A stretch of DNA of 64,000 nucleotides from Photobacterium alginatilyticum. GTDB lineage: Bacteria; Pseudomonadota; Gammaproteobacteria; Enterobacterales; Vibrionaceae. The notes under the pieces are model-generated. The model did not search any database. It saw only the letters and a program-made list of their open reading frames with translations, and was not told the origin of the DNA. The stretch is from the NCBI RefSeq assembly GCF_009910675.1, contig NZ_RSEJ01000026.1:1-64000 (forward strand). Direction: 5' to 3'. The position numbers and the translations under genes are program-made. Below are positions 34,059-43,147 of the stretch, in pieces (position 1 is the first letter of the stretch; each line of letters begins with the position of its first letter).

Positions 34059-34976
34059 TTAGTGCTCAATCAGAAAGCGTTCCACTTCTCTACGGTGTGG
34101 AATGGAAGTCTGAGCACCCATACGTGTAACTGAAATTGCAGCGGCTGCATGTGCAAATCGAATTGCCGGCTCTAATGCTCGCCCTTCCTGCAAAGCAGTA
34201 AGCAGTGCGCCATTAAATGTATCACCGGCAGCGGTCGTATCTTTTGCCTCAACACGGAAGCCCAGAACTTGTTGCCCTTCACCATTCTGGCTTAGCCACA
34301 CGCCCTGACTGCCGAGAGTGATCATTACTTGCTTGATACCTTTAGTATGCAATACATTCGCAGCCTTTTGTGCCGATGCCATATCTTCGACTTTTACACC
34401 GGTCAGCAGTTCTGCTTCAGTTTCATTTGGTGTAATCATATCAACAAGTTGCAATAAGTCATCTGATAATGGCTGTGCAGGGGCTGGATTGAGAACCACG
34501 CGCGTACCAGACTGCTTGGCAACCTTGGCGGCAGCTTCAATAGTTTCGATAGGCGTTTCAAGCTGCATTAACAGGGTATCGGCATTTTCGATCAGGTGAT
34601 GGTGCGGCTGAATACGGGCCGGGCTGAGGCAACCATTGGCCTCGGCAGAGATACAGATACTGTTTTCGCCGGTGGCGGCAACCTGGATCATGGCGATACC
34701 TGTCGGTACACTTTCTTCGATCATTACTGCTTCGGTGTTCATGCCTTCTTTGGCGAAGGACTCACGCATCTCGCGACCGAAGCTGTCGTCGCCCACGCTG
34801 GCAATAAATGCGATGTCTGCGCCAAGGCGCGCTGCCGCAACTGCCTGATTAGCCCCTTTGCCGCCGGGAATAACACAATAGCTGTGGCCATGCAGAGTTT
34901 CTCCCGGACGCGGGAAAGAGGCTACTTGCAATACATGGTCGGCATTGACGCTACCAAGAACAACTAATTTATTCAT
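34059..34976 (-). CDS. rbsK: ribokinase RbsK
   Basis: A 305-residue PfkB-family kinase that phosphorylates ribose to ribose-5-phosphate. The N-terminal sugar-binding signature is PGGKGANQAVAAARLG near residues 38-53, and the C-terminal DTTAAGDTFNGAL carries the catalytic Asp and anion hole. The start at 34976 (MNKLVVLGSVNADH) has AAGG upstream; a GTG six codons earlier is less likely. It lies between rbsB and rbsR. A hairpin in the rbsB-rbsK gap (35104-35145) may reduce its expression relative to RbsB. Confidence 0.96.
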   Translation of the reverse strand: MNKLVVLGSVNADHVLQVASFPRPGETLHGHSYCVIPGGKGANQAVAAARLGADIAFIASVGDDSFGREMRESFAKEGMNTEAVMIEESVPTGIAMIQVAATGENSICISAEANGCLSPARIQPHHHLIENADTLLMQLETPIETIEAAAKVAKQSGTRVVLNPAPAQPLSDDLLQLVDMITPNETEAELLTGVKVEDMASAQKAANVLHTKGIKQVMITLGSQGVWLSQNGEGQQVLGFRVEAKDTTAAGDTFNGALLTALQEGRALEPAIRFAHAAAAISVTRMGAQTSIPHRREVERFLIEH

Positions 34977-35103
34977 ATCGGGACCTTTTATCACTAACTG
35001 CCGTTTTTATCTGGCCAAAATGTATGGGTTAGCATTGCGGGATAGAGGCTGCTAAACGATGCACTTTGGGATAGAGCCGAGGAAGAGCAGGCCCTAGTTA
35101 CAA

Positions 35104-35145
35104 GGAAGAGCAAAAGCTTGTATTAATTAAGGCTTAAGCTCTTCC
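35104..35145 (-). promoter_or_regulatory. intercistronic hairpin between rbsB and rbsK
   Basis: GGAAGAGC (35104-35111) and GCTCTTCC (35138-35145) are perfect arms, with AAGCTT-like inner pairing. No strong T-run follows, so it probably protects the 3' end of the abundant rbsB message or attenuates rbsKR. Confidence 0.55.
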
Positions 35146-35156
35146 TGTAGGAACTA

Positions 35157-36035
35157 TTACTTAGTAATGACTTTTAGAGGAACAGGAATGTTTGCCTCTA
35201 CAGATTCACCCTTAAGCATCTTGTCAGCTGTTTCTACACCCAAAGCACCAATCATATCAGGCTGTTGGGCAATTGTAGCGCCTAGTTTGCCACGCTTAAC
35301 TGCTGCAATACCGTCATCTGTACCATCAAAGCCAACGATAAGAACGTCTTTGCCTGATGCCTGTACCGCACGCAGGGCACCCAGTGCCATTTCGTCGTTC
35401 TGGGCAAATACCGCCTGAACATCTGGGTTAGCCGCTAGCATGTTTTCCATAACGTTCAGACCTTTGGTACGGTCGAAGTCAGCAGGCTGGCTGGCAAGCA
35501 GGTCCATACCGTTTGCTTTAACTGCATTCATGAAGCCTTGGCCACGCTCACGGGCAGCTGATGTACCAGCGATACCTTCTAGCTGGATAACGCGCGCTTT
35601 TTCACCCACTTTTTCCATGATGTATTTACCGGCCATTTCACCACCGGCAACGTTGTCGGAAGCAATGTGGCTAACAACTTCACCACGGCTTGCACCACGG
35701 TCAAGTGTCAGGACAGGGATCTTAGAACGGTTAGCCATGCGAATGGCGTTAGAAACTGCATCGGAATCGGTTGGGTTGATAAGGATGGCCTTCACACCGC
35801 GAACGGTAAGGTCTTCGATGTTAGATAGCTCTTTGCTTGGGTCGTTCTGAGAATCAAGAACAATCAGCTTATAGCCTAACTCTTGTGCTTTCGCCTCTGC
35901 ACCTTCCTTCATGGTGACGAAGAATGGGTTATTTAGCGTTGAAACAACCATTGCCATAGTGTCTTGTGCAGCAGCTGTTGTGCTGAATGAAGCGGACAAT
36001 ACAGCGGCAGAGATTAGAGTTGCTAACTTTTTCAT
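35157..36035 (-). CDS. rbsB: D-ribose-binding periplasmic protein RbsB
   Basis: A 292-residue periplasmic ribose receptor. Residues 1-23 form a signal peptide ending AAAQ. The mature protein begins DTMAMVVSTLNNPFFVTMKEGAE, as in E. coli RbsB, and contains VLTLDRGASRGEVVSHIASDN-type ribose contacts and QNDEMALGALRA. It delivers ribose to RbsAC. It follows rbsC after 81 bp. Confidence 0.97.
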   Translation of the reverse strand: MKKLATLISAAVLSASFSTTAAAQDTMAMVVSTLNNPFFVTMKEGAEAKAQELGYKLIVLDSQNDPSKELSNIEDLTVRGVKAILINPTDSDAVSNAIRMANRSKIPVLTLDRGASRGEVVSHIASDNVAGGEMAGKYIMEKVGEKARVIQLEGIAGTSAARERGQGFMNAVKANGMDLLASQPADFDRTKGLNVMENMLAANPDVQAVFAQNDEMALGALRAVQASGKDVLIVGFDGTDDGIAAVKRGKLGATIAQQPDMIGALGVETADKMLKGESVEANIPVPLKVITK

Positions 36036-36116
36036 TCTGTTTTCCTTTCTACATATGTCGGGTTGGTTGCGGGCAGGGGAGCTGCCCGCGTTACTAGTTT
36101 TACCTAGCTACAGAGG

Positions 36117-37100
36117 TTACTTATTTTTGTTATCTACCAAGACGGCCAGCAAGATGACGACTGCTTTGGCAATCATTTGGTAGTAGGACGATACGTCCAG
36201 TAGGTTTAGCGCGTTATTTAGGAAGCCGATGATAAGAGCACCAATCAGGGTACCCATAATACGGCCCTTACCACCTGCCAGGCTGGTGCCACCCAGTACT
36301 ACAGCAGCAATTGCGTCCAGTTCGTATCCCATACCAGCCGTTGGTTGTGCCGAAGAAAGACGAGAGGTGACGATGATGCCAGCCAAGGCTGCTAACAGGC
36401 CGCAGATTGCGTAGACGCCAATCTTGACGCGATCTACATTGATGCCCGAAAGACGAGTTGCTGATTCGTTACCGCCTAGTGCGTAGATATAGCGGCCGAA
36501 GCGAGTATGGTTTAGTAGATACCAGACTGCAGCGAATACGATAACCATCAGCCAGATTGGAACCGGAATACCCATAGCATAGCCAGTACCGAACCAGGCA
36601 AAGCTGTCTGCTACGTCAGTAAAACCGGTAGAAATAGGACGACCGTCAGTGTAGACCATAGTGACACCGCGTAGCAGGGTCATGGTCACCAAGGTTGCAA
36701 TAAAGGCCTGGACCTTACCCTTGGCAATGATCACGCCACTGATTGCTCCTAGTGCCGCACCAGCCAGCAAGGCGGTTGGTACTGCAATGATCACCGGAAT
36801 CTCCATGCCGATCATAGTGGCGGCAAAGGCACCACAAAGGGCCAGTACCGAGCCGACACTGAGGTCAATACCGGCTGTCAGAATAACCAGTGTCATACCT
36901 ACTGCGATAATCGCGTTCACCGAGGTCTGGCGCAGGATATTGAGGATGTTATCGACGGTAAAGAAGTTAGGGTTAAGGAAAGACACTACCACGATAAGAA
37001 ATACCAACGCGATCAGTGATTTTTGTTCAATTAACCATTCTTTGCTAAATAGCTTGTTGCTACCGGTTTCTTGTGTTTTGGCCATAGCGTTGGTGCTCAT
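36117..37100 (-). CDS. rbsC: ribose ABC transporter permease RbsC
   Basis: A 327-residue inner membrane permease of the AraH/RbsC family with eight or more hydrophobic helices. Conserved blocks are ILTAGIDLSVGSVLALCG near residue 70 and DAIAAVVLGGTSLAGGKG near residue 263. It forms the ribose channel with RbsA. Its start overlaps the rbsA stop by four bases, so translation is coupled. Confidence 0.96.
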   Translation of the reverse strand: MSTNAMAKTQETGSNKLFSKEWLIEQKSLIALVFLIVVVSFLNPNFFTVDNILNILRQTSVNAIIAVGMTLVILTAGIDLSVGSVLALCGAFAATMIGMEIPVIIAVPTALLAGAALGAISGVIIAKGKVQAFIATLVTMTLLRGVTMVYTDGRPISTGFTDVADSFAWFGTGYAMGIPVPIWLMVIVFAAVWYLLNHTRFGRYIYALGGNESATRLSGINVDRVKIGVYAICGLLAALAGIIVTSRLSSAQPTAGMGYELDAIAAVVLGGTSLAGGKGRIMGTLIGALIIGFLNNALNLLDVSSYYQMIAKAVVILLAVLVDNKNK

Positions 37101-38602
37101 GCTGCTACCTCGTTGATTTGTTTACCCACAGCGCAGGCAAGTAATTTTTCTTGATCGGCATCAGTGGCCATAAACTCACCGCTGATTTTACCTTCATGCA
37201 TAACCATAATGCGGTCACTCATACCGAGAACTTCTGGCATCTCTGAAGAAACAAGGATGATGCTCATTCCTTCTGATTTGAATTGGTTAATTAGCTGATA
37301 TATTTCTTTCTTCGCACCGACATCGACACCACGGGTAGGTTCATCGAGGATTAGAACCTTAGGCCGGGTCATTAAGCCTTTGGCAATAGCCACTTTTTGC
37401 TGGTTACCACCAGAGAGGTTGCCAATGATCTGATTACGGCTTGGAGTCTTGATGTTAAACAGGCGAATAAAATCTTCGACAGCTGTGACTTCATCATAGT
37501 GATTGATCTGCACGCCTTTCGTCAGGTGATCGAGCGAACAGATAGACATATTCTCTTTGACTGAAAGCCCTAAAATCAGGCCGTCGCCCTTGCGGTCTTC
37601 GGAAATATAGGCGATGCCGTTGGCAAGACCATCCTGTGGACTGACTGGGTTGATGGTATTTCCATCAAGAATGATGTCGCCAGATTCACGGGCAAGGGCA
37701 CCGTAGATAACTTTCATCAGCTCGGTACGACCGGCACCCATCAGGCCGGAGACCCCCAGGATTTCACCGCGATCCAACGTAAAGCTTACGTTGTTAACGC
37801 CGGAGCCTGTCAGGTTTTTAACTTCGAGGCAGGTGGTACCATGCTTAACATCGATGCGTGGGTATTGCTCGTCCAGACGGCGGCCTACCATCATTTCAAT
37901 CATGGTATCTTCATCGATATCGGCAACCTGGCGTTCGCCAATGAACTTTCCGTCACGCAGAACGGTGATGTCATCGCAGATCTCGAAGATTTCTTTCAGA
38001 CGGTGTGAGATATAGACAATGCCACACCCTTCCTCGCGCAATTCATTAATCACCTTGAACAGTGATTCTGTCTCGGTATCTGTCAGGGCATCTGTCGGTT
38101 CATCCATGATGATAACCTGCGACTTGAATGACAGCGCTTTGGCAATCTCGACCATTTGCTGTTCGCCCAGACTCAATTCACCCAGCAACTGGCGTGAGCT
38201 GTGCTTGACGTTCAGGCGCTTGAGCAGAGTATCGGCTTCGCGGTACATCTCGGACCATTTGATACCACCGAAGGCATTGGTTTTCTCACGGCCAAGAAAG
38301 ATGTTTTCGGCGATCGTCAGCTCGGGGATCAGGTTGAGTTCCTGGTGGATGATGCTGATACCCGCTTCCTGAGAATGGCGCGGGCCGTTAAAGTTAACTT
38401 GTTCGCCCAGGTAGCGGATTTCACCGGCATCCATGGCGTAAATACCGGTAAGTGCCTTCATTAGGGTCGACTTACCTGCGCCGTTTTCACCCATCAAAGC
38501 CATTACTTTGCCTGGGTAGACATTCAGGCAAGCGTGGTCGAGGGCCTTTACACCCGGAAACGCTTTATCAATGCCTTTTAATTCTAAGATTGGCTGTTTC
38601 AT
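37097..38602 (-). CDS. rbsA: ribose ABC transporter ATPase RbsA
   Basis: A 501-residue protein with two fused ABC domains, the same length as E. coli RbsA. The first has Walker A GENGAGKST near residue 37 and signature LSLGEQQMVEIAKAL. The second has a degenerate Walker A GLMGAGRTE near residue 285, signature LSGGNQQKVAIAKGL and Walker B VLILDEP. It hydrolyses ATP to drive ribose import through RbsC. The start at 38602 has AAGGAA six bases upstream; a TTG five codons earlier would overlap that site. Confidence 0.96.
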   Translation of the reverse strand: MKQPILELKGIDKAFPGVKALDHACLNVYPGKVMALMGENGAGKSTLMKALTGIYAMDAGEIRYLGEQVNFNGPRHSQEAGISIIHQELNLIPELTIAENIFLGREKTNAFGGIKWSEMYREADTLLKRLNVKHSSRQLLGELSLGEQQMVEIAKALSFKSQVIIMDEPTDALTDTETESLFKVINELREEGCGIVYISHRLKEIFEICDDITVLRDGKFIGERQVADIDEDTMIEMMVGRRLDEQYPRIDVKHGTTCLEVKNLTGSGVNNVSFTLDRGEILGVSGLMGAGRTELMKVIYGALARESGDIILDGNTINPVSPQDGLANGIAYISEDRKGDGLILGLSVKENMSICSLDHLTKGVQINHYDEVTAVEDFIRLFNIKTPSRNQIIGNLSGGNQQKVAIAKGLMTRPKVLILDEPTRGVDVGAKKEIYQLINQFKSEGMSIILVSSEMPEVLGMSDRIMVMHEGKISGEFMATDADQEKLLACAVGKQINEVAA

Positions 38603-38636
38603 GTCAGTTCCTTGCAACTAAGCAGAAGTGTGAGGT

Positions 38637-39056
38637 TTAGAACACTACGCCGGACTGAAAGATCACATTGGCATATGGGGTACATTCACCGGTACGGATC
38701 ACTGCTTTGCTGTTTTGGGTATGGACCTTGAATTCTTCGTGGCTGACATAGGAGATGTTGATTGACTTACCGCACAGCTCTTCTTCGTTACGGATAAGCT
38801 CGATCAGAGCATGGTGATGGTCCGGGCTTACGTGCAGGAATTCTTCTGCCAACACAATCCCTTCAATCTGCATTTCGCCAAGAACGGCTTTCACTGTATC
38901 AATGAAAGCAGGTACACCAGGAATAAGTGCGAGGTCGATACGTTGGGTTTCATCAGGAATCGGAAGTCCGGCATCACAGATAGTGATCTCGTCGGTATGA
39001 CCTAAGGTCGCGACGATGTAAGACAATTCAGCATTGATGAGTGCGCTTTTTTTCAT
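38637..39056 (-). CDS. rbsD: D-ribose pyranase RbsD
   Basis: A 139-residue enzyme that converts beta-pyranose to beta-furanose ribose so RbsK can use it. The length equals E. coli RbsD. Conserved residues include His in LGHTDEITICDAGLPIP (catalytic region) and the C-terminal VIRTGECTPYANVIFQSGV. It is the first gene of the rbs operon, behind LacI-type operators. The start ATG 39056 follows AAGGTG. Confidence 0.96.
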   Translation of the reverse strand: MKKSALINAELSYIVATLGHTDEITICDAGLPIPDETQRIDLALIPGVPAFIDTVKAVLGEMQIEGIVLAEEFLHVSPDHHHALIELIRNEEELCGKSINISYVSHEEFKVHTQNSKAVIRTGECTPYANVIFQSGVVF

Positions 39057-39135
39057 GGGTTGCACCTTATTAATTCATGGTGGTGATGCGTTGTGTCAGC
39101 CAGCCTTGGCTATTCTTCCTTGCTGTTTTTTTATA

Positions 39136-39195
39136 CATCGAAACGGTTACGCAATCGTTTCGATGGCTGTAAATGTAAAAGCAAACGTTTCGATG
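39136..39195. promoter_or_regulatory. RbsR operator region of the rbs operon
   Basis: CATCGAAACG (39136-39145) and CGTTTCGATG (39156-39165) are perfect 10-bp arms separated by 10 bases. A further site AAGCAAACGTTTCGATGC lies at 39179-39196. The ACGTTTCGAT/ATCGAAACG words match the central-CG palindromes bound by LacI-family repressors such as RbsR. They lie 80-140 bp upstream of the rbsD start. Confidence 0.75.
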
Positions 39196-39217
39196 CGCAC
39201 CTGTAAAGATAGCAAAG

Positions 39218-39233
39218 TGTGACTTGGGTCAGA
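39218..39233. promoter_or_regulatory. CRP-site-like sequence upstream of rbs
   Basis: TGTGA-CTTGGG-TCAGA matches eight to nine of ten consensus bases. It lies just upstream of the operators, consistent with catabolite activation of ribose genes. Confidence 0.5.
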
Positions 39234-39441
39234 ACAAATATGCTTTTTCTGAATAAATGGCGGAGTGGATCACATTAAAAAATATGAGAGTTCATATTCT
39301 TGGGATATAGTTATTGCACAACGTTTCATAACGTGAATGGTTACGTCAAGTTTATGTAATTTTATGCAAATTACGCCTGAATGCTTTGAATTAGGAGCAG
39401 AATCAGGCTTATCATTTGCTCCTGCTCTTATTCAATGAGGT

Positions 39442-39699
39442 ATGGTGCTTGATATGTCACTTTCGGCAGTGAATTTCTTCCCGTTTTCCCTACTGCTTGC
39501 GCCGGTATCGGCATTGTTGCTGTGGTTTGCGCTGAAAAAGAAAAAAGTCTGGCTGATAAGGCTGGCGATGGTTGGTCTGGTATTCGCCGCACTGCTTTTG
39601 GTTATTTTCCAGTACCTGGATTTCAAGCAGTTCGAGAATTGCCTGTCACAAGGGGCCAATTACGGTGTTTTCCGCGGTTCTTGCATTCAGTTTAACTAG
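39442..39699 (+). CDS. small two-helix membrane protein, hypothetical
   Basis: An 85-residue protein with two hydrophobic helices (about residues 12-30 and 38-60) separated by a basic loop ALKKKKVWLIR, and a short soluble tail with two Cys. I do not recognise a family. The start is uncertain: GAGG at 39437-39440 is too close to ATG 39442, while GTG 39445 and ATG 39454 are alternatives. Its end overlaps the convergent modE stop by four bases. Confidence 0.5.
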   Translation: MVLDMSLSAVNFFPFSLLLAPVSALLLWFALKKKKVWLIRLAMVGLVFAALLLVIFQYLDFKQFENCLSQGANYGVFRGSCIQFN

Positions 39700-40484
39700 C
39701 ATAGTGTTGCGATAATAACCTGAGAGGAAGAAAAACAGGCGAGGGCATTACAGCCTGGTTTCAACTGCTCAACGCTATTCTCGTTCTTGTTGATAAGCGC
39801 ACATACTTCCTCCCCGCCATCAAGTCTTACAGATATTTCCGCGGTGCTGTCTCCGTTCTGAATATCGCCGATAGTACCGTACAGCCGGTTATCCAGTAGC
39901 GGATCATCAGGTTGCTCGCGACAAACTTGAATGGACGGCCCTTTTACCAGTGCCACAACATCCTTGCCGGCACTTAGCTGTAAGCGCGTCGTACTGCCGT
40001 GGGTAACGGTTGCGATAACCTGTTGCTTATTTTGCAATGAGATAAATACACGATCATACAAGGCGTGGTTTTCGATGCTGCTGATGGTACCGAAAAACTG
40101 GTTTCTAGCACTGGTCTGCAACGAGAATTTTGCCATTACACCAAGCAGGCTATGAAGCGGTGCATCTTTATCATTCAGAGCCTGGAGCCCCATGTTCTGA
40201 ATCGTATCCAACAACTCATACATTTGGAGGATACGCTGACCAAAATTGGTCAGGGATGCACCACCGCCGCCTTTTCCGCCTTTTTCGCTGGTGATCAAGG
40301 GGGTTTCAGAACGTGTATTCATATCCTTGATGGCATCATAGGCGGCTTTATAACTGATCCCTGCCTGCTTGGCTCCCTTGCTGATAGAGCCCGTTTGCTG
40401 GACGGCCTTGAGTAAAGCTACACGGCGGGGATTGGCAAAGACCTTTCCATTTTCCGATAGGGTGAGCAGGGCGTCGAAATCCAT
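39696..40484 (-). CDS. modE: molybdenum-dependent transcriptional regulator ModE
   Basis: A 263-residue regulator, the same size as E. coli ModE. Residues about 1-110 form the winged helix DNA-binding domain (VALLKAVQQTGSISKGAKQAG, then YKAAYDAIKDMN). Residues about 125-260 contain two Mop/TOBE-like domains that bind molybdate (ARNQFFGTISSIENHALYDRV and NRLYGTIGDIQNGDSTAEIS). It would sense molybdate and control molybdate uptake and molybdoenzyme genes, none of which is nearby. The start at 40484 (MDFDALLTLSENGK) matches the family; the frame stays open further upstream. Confidence 0.92.
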   Translation of the reverse strand: MDFDALLTLSENGKVFANPRRVALLKAVQQTGSISKGAKQAGISYKAAYDAIKDMNTRSETPLITSEKGGKGGGGASLTNFGQRILQMYELLDTIQNMGLQALNDKDAPLHSLLGVMAKFSLQTSARNQFFGTISSIENHALYDRVFISLQNKQQVIATVTHGSTTRLQLSAGKDVVALVKGPSIQVCREQPDDPLLDNRLYGTIGDIQNGDSTAEISVRLDGGEEVCALINKNENSVEQLKPGCNALACFSSSQVIIATLC

Positions 40485-40609
40485 AATTGAAGGGCCTGTG
40501 TAAGCGAAAAGTAGAGCTAAATCATGAGTGTAATAGCATATTTGGCGTAGAGTATAGCGGATTATTCTTTCAGGCATAAGGTTGCCTCAGCATTCATCAG
40601 GACATAGCG

Positions 40610-40981
40610 ATGCTAGATATGGCTAAACAAACGTTACTTTTTATTCTCAATGATGCCCCTTATGGCTCAGAGCGATCGTTCAACGCGCTGAGACTGGCAA
40701 TTAATCTTAATGAACATGAGAAGACAGAGATCAGCATCAAGATTTTCTTGATGTCTGATTCGGTTTCCTGTGCCCTTGTTAAGCAGGCTCCTTCAGAGGG
40801 CTACAACATTCAGCAGATGATTGAAATCTTGCTTGCCCAGGGGGCAGAGGTAAAGCTGTGCAAGACCTGTACAGATGCTCGCGGGTTAACGGCGCTGCCG
40901 CTGATTGAAGGCGCAGAGATAGGAACGCTGGATGATTTGGCGACATGGACGCTTGCATCAGATAAAGTTGTTAGTTTTTAG
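40610..40981 (+). CDS. DsrE/DsrF-like (YchN-type) family protein
   Basis: A 123-residue protein of the DsrE/YchN fold, with LLFILNDAPYGSERSFNALRLA at the start (the stretch after the first strand is typical) and Cys residues at 82 and 85 (LCKTCTDARG), which may take part in sulfur or persulfide handling. No partner dsr/tus genes adjoin. The start ATG 40610 follows AGGA with a spacing of seven bases. The exact role is unknown. Confidence 0.75.
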   Translation: MLDMAKQTLLFILNDAPYGSERSFNALRLAINLNEHEKTEISIKIFLMSDSVSCALVKQAPSEGYNIQQMIEILLAQGAEVKLCKTCTDARGLTALPLIEGAEIGTLDDLATWTLASDKVVSF

Positions 40982-41026
40982 CACAAGATTTTAGGTTCAC
41001 CTTCTTACATTGTAATTTGAGGCAAA

Positions 41027-41530
41027 ATGGCAATATTAGACATACTGACTGTTCCAAATGAGAAATTAAAGCGCAAAGCATCACAAGTGGAAGACTTTGC
41101 TGCCGTGCAACCACTCATTGATGACATGCTTGAGACTATGTACAGCACGGATAATGGTATCGGCCTTGCAGCCACTCAAGTAGGGCGAACAGAAGCTATT
41201 GTTGTAATAGACATTTCTGAATCCCGCAATGAGCCTCTCGTGTTGGTCAACCCGCGTGTTGAAGGTGGCGAGAATATCGCTGCCGGTCAGGAGGGCTGTC
41301 TGTCAGTGCCTGGCTATTACGCCGATGTTGAGCGCTTTACCAAGGTCAAGGTATCAGCGCTCGATCGTCATGGTAATGCGATCACGATTGAACGTGATGA
41401 TTTCCTGGCGATTGCGATGCAGCATGAGATTGATCATCTCCAGGGGCAGCTGTTTATTGACTACCTGTCGCCGCTTAAGAAGCAAATGGCGCTCAAGAAA
41501 GTGAAAAAACACTTGAAGGTAAATGCTTAA
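41027..41530 (+). CDS. def: peptide deformylase
   Basis: A 167-residue metalloenzyme that removes the N-formyl group from nascent proteins. All three motifs are present: GIGLAATQVG (residues 44-53), EGCLSVPG (about 88-95, metal-binding Cys) and QHEIDHL (about 131-137, two metal-binding His and catalytic Glu). It is not next to fmt, so it is probably a second def copy as in many Vibrionaceae; that last point is inference. Confidence 0.94.
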   Translation: MAILDILTVPNEKLKRKASQVEDFAAVQPLIDDMLETMYSTDNGIGLAATQVGRTEAIVVIDISESRNEPLVLVNPRVEGGENIAAGQEGCLSVPGYYADVERFTKVKVSALDRHGNAITIERDDFLAIAMQHEIDHLQGQLFIDYLSPLKKQMALKKVKKHLKVNA

Positions 41531-41587
41531 ATATCTTTATTTATGGGGAGGCTACCCTGCTCGAATAGATAAAGCGCAAGTCAGTAA

Positions 41588-41617
41588 AAAGCGAGAACCC
41601 TTGGGTTCTCGCTTTAA
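41588..41617. terminator. bidirectional terminator between def and the POT transporter
   Basis: GCGAGAACCC (41591-41600) and GGGTTCTCGC (41603-41612) with flanking A- and T-rich sequence. It serves the convergent def and transporter transcripts. Confidence 0.85.
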
Positions 41618-41643
41618 TTATAAGTAAAGGTTATGCGTGTAAT

Positions 41644-43119
41644 TTACGCTGTTTGTAGCTCTTCTTTGGCTTCCTGCTCTGGATCGGCCTCAATCAGCTT
41701 GTTCAGGCGAGGAGCCAGGATAACGCAGACCACACCGACAATAGCGGATGCAACGGCTAGGGCGTAGAAGTAGTTACCGTAAGATACCAAGCTTTCTACT
41801 GGTGTCATCTCAGCTTCGCCGGATGAAGACAGGCCTGCCACCCAAGCACCTGCTACGGATGCCAATGCCAGTGTCATGTTCCATGCGCCGTAGATAAAGC
41901 CACGGATACGGCTTGGGAACAGTTTGGCGATAGCCGATAGGCCCAGCGCCGAAATCAACAGCTCACCGATGGCAAACAGGAAGTGAGGAGCGGCAATCCA
42001 GAATGGATTGAGCATACCTTTCTCGTCGCCAAAGTACTGAGAGAAACCTGCACAGGCAAACGCCGCCGCACAAATCAACATACCCAGTGCGAATTTACCC
42101 GGCATCGACAAGTCTTTGCCTTTTTCGCCCAGTGTCGTATAGATGTGAGCAAGAATCGGACTCAGGAAGATAACCCACATCGGGTTCAGGGACTGATAGG
42201 ATACCGGGTTGACAGCGATACCGAATACTTCAGGGACAATATTGTTGATTGCAAAGAAGTTAAGCGATGTTGGCATTTGGTTGTAGAGAATAAAGAAGGC
42301 CAGTGCCTGTCCCATCAATACCAAGCCCACAACCATACGCTTGCGGCTGGTTGGTTTTTCTTTCTTCATTTCTTTGGTTATGAGGAAAAGAATAACCAGA
42401 GCAGCGATGGCCAGAACAAACTGCGCCAGTGGCAGGTTGGTTAGCAGGTAGCTGGCAGCGGCAACCGCGAGCAATGCACCTGACAGGAACAGGCTGTTGG
42501 TCTTGAACGGAACCACGCGCTTGTCGGCTTCGGTTGCCTGCTTGATTTTCTTGTTCAGTAGCAGGTAAGTCACCACGTTCACAGTCATACCCACGGCCGA
42601 CAGAATGAAAGCGGATGTCCAGCCAATGCTGTAGGCCATGATTGGTGCACCCAGTTGCGCAAGGAAGGCACCTATATTGTTGACCATGTAGAACAAGGTA
42701 TAGGCCCCATCAAGACGTGGGTCGTTCTTGTCATAAGAAGCGGCAATGATAGTAGGAGGCGCAACACTACCAATACCACGACCGACAGCGACCGTACCTA
42801 AACCGATAAATACGAAGTGTGGTTGTGCTGTTATCGCCGAATAGGCAATGATGAAATAACCAAGCCCCTGGAAGAAGAAGCCCCAGACCAGTGTTCGCTT
42901 GGCGCCAAGGATCTTATCGGCAAGCCAGCCACCGACGAACAGCATAGCTGCGCCCAGAGCGGCAAAGGCACCGAAGGTGGCAAACGAGGTTTTCTGATCG
43001 ATACCCAGCTCGTCGCCCAAGAAGACTGGCAGGATAGCCCATAGGCTATAGAAAGACAGCGCCCACCAGAACTGGCATGAACATAGGATATAAAAGGTCA
43101 ACGGATGACGTTTTTTCAT
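41644..43119 (-). CDS. POT/PTR-family MFS transporter, divergent (peptide:H+ symporter-like)
   Basis: A 491-residue inner membrane protein with 12-14 predicted helices. Family features are GGWLADKILGAKRTLVWG near residue 63 and the PTR2-type segment FYMVNNIGAFLAQLGAP near residues 142-158. The N-terminal helix motif ExxER that couples protons and peptides in canonical POT carriers is replaced by QxxWA (SCQFWWALSFYSLW). Transport coupling or substrate may therefore differ from DtpA. It lies 28 bp downstream of the M18 aminopeptidase gene on the same strand, which suggests uptake of small peptides that the aminopeptidase then degrades. Whether it transports peptides remains inference. Confidence 0.82.
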   Translation of the reverse strand: MKKRHPLTFYILCSCQFWWALSFYSLWAILPVFLGDELGIDQKTSFATFGAFAALGAAMLFVGGWLADKILGAKRTLVWGFFFQGLGYFIIAYSAITAQPHFVFIGLGTVAVGRGIGSVAPPTIIAASYDKNDPRLDGAYTLFYMVNNIGAFLAQLGAPIMAYSIGWTSAFILSAVGMTVNVVTYLLLNKKIKQATEADKRVVPFKTNSLFLSGALLAVAAASYLLTNLPLAQFVLAIAALVILFLITKEMKKEKPTSRKRMVVGLVLMGQALAFFILYNQMPTSLNFFAINNIVPEVFGIAVNPVSYQSLNPMWVIFLSPILAHIYTTLGEKGKDLSMPGKFALGMLICAAAFACAGFSQYFGDEKGMLNPFWIAAPHFLFAIGELLISALGLSAIAKLFPSRIRGFIYGAWNMTLALASVAGAWVAGLSSSGEAEMTPVESLVSYGNYFYALAVASAIVGVVCVILAPRLNKLIEADPEQEAKEELQTA

Positions 43120-43147
43120 TGTTTATTCTCCATCACAGCAGAGGACG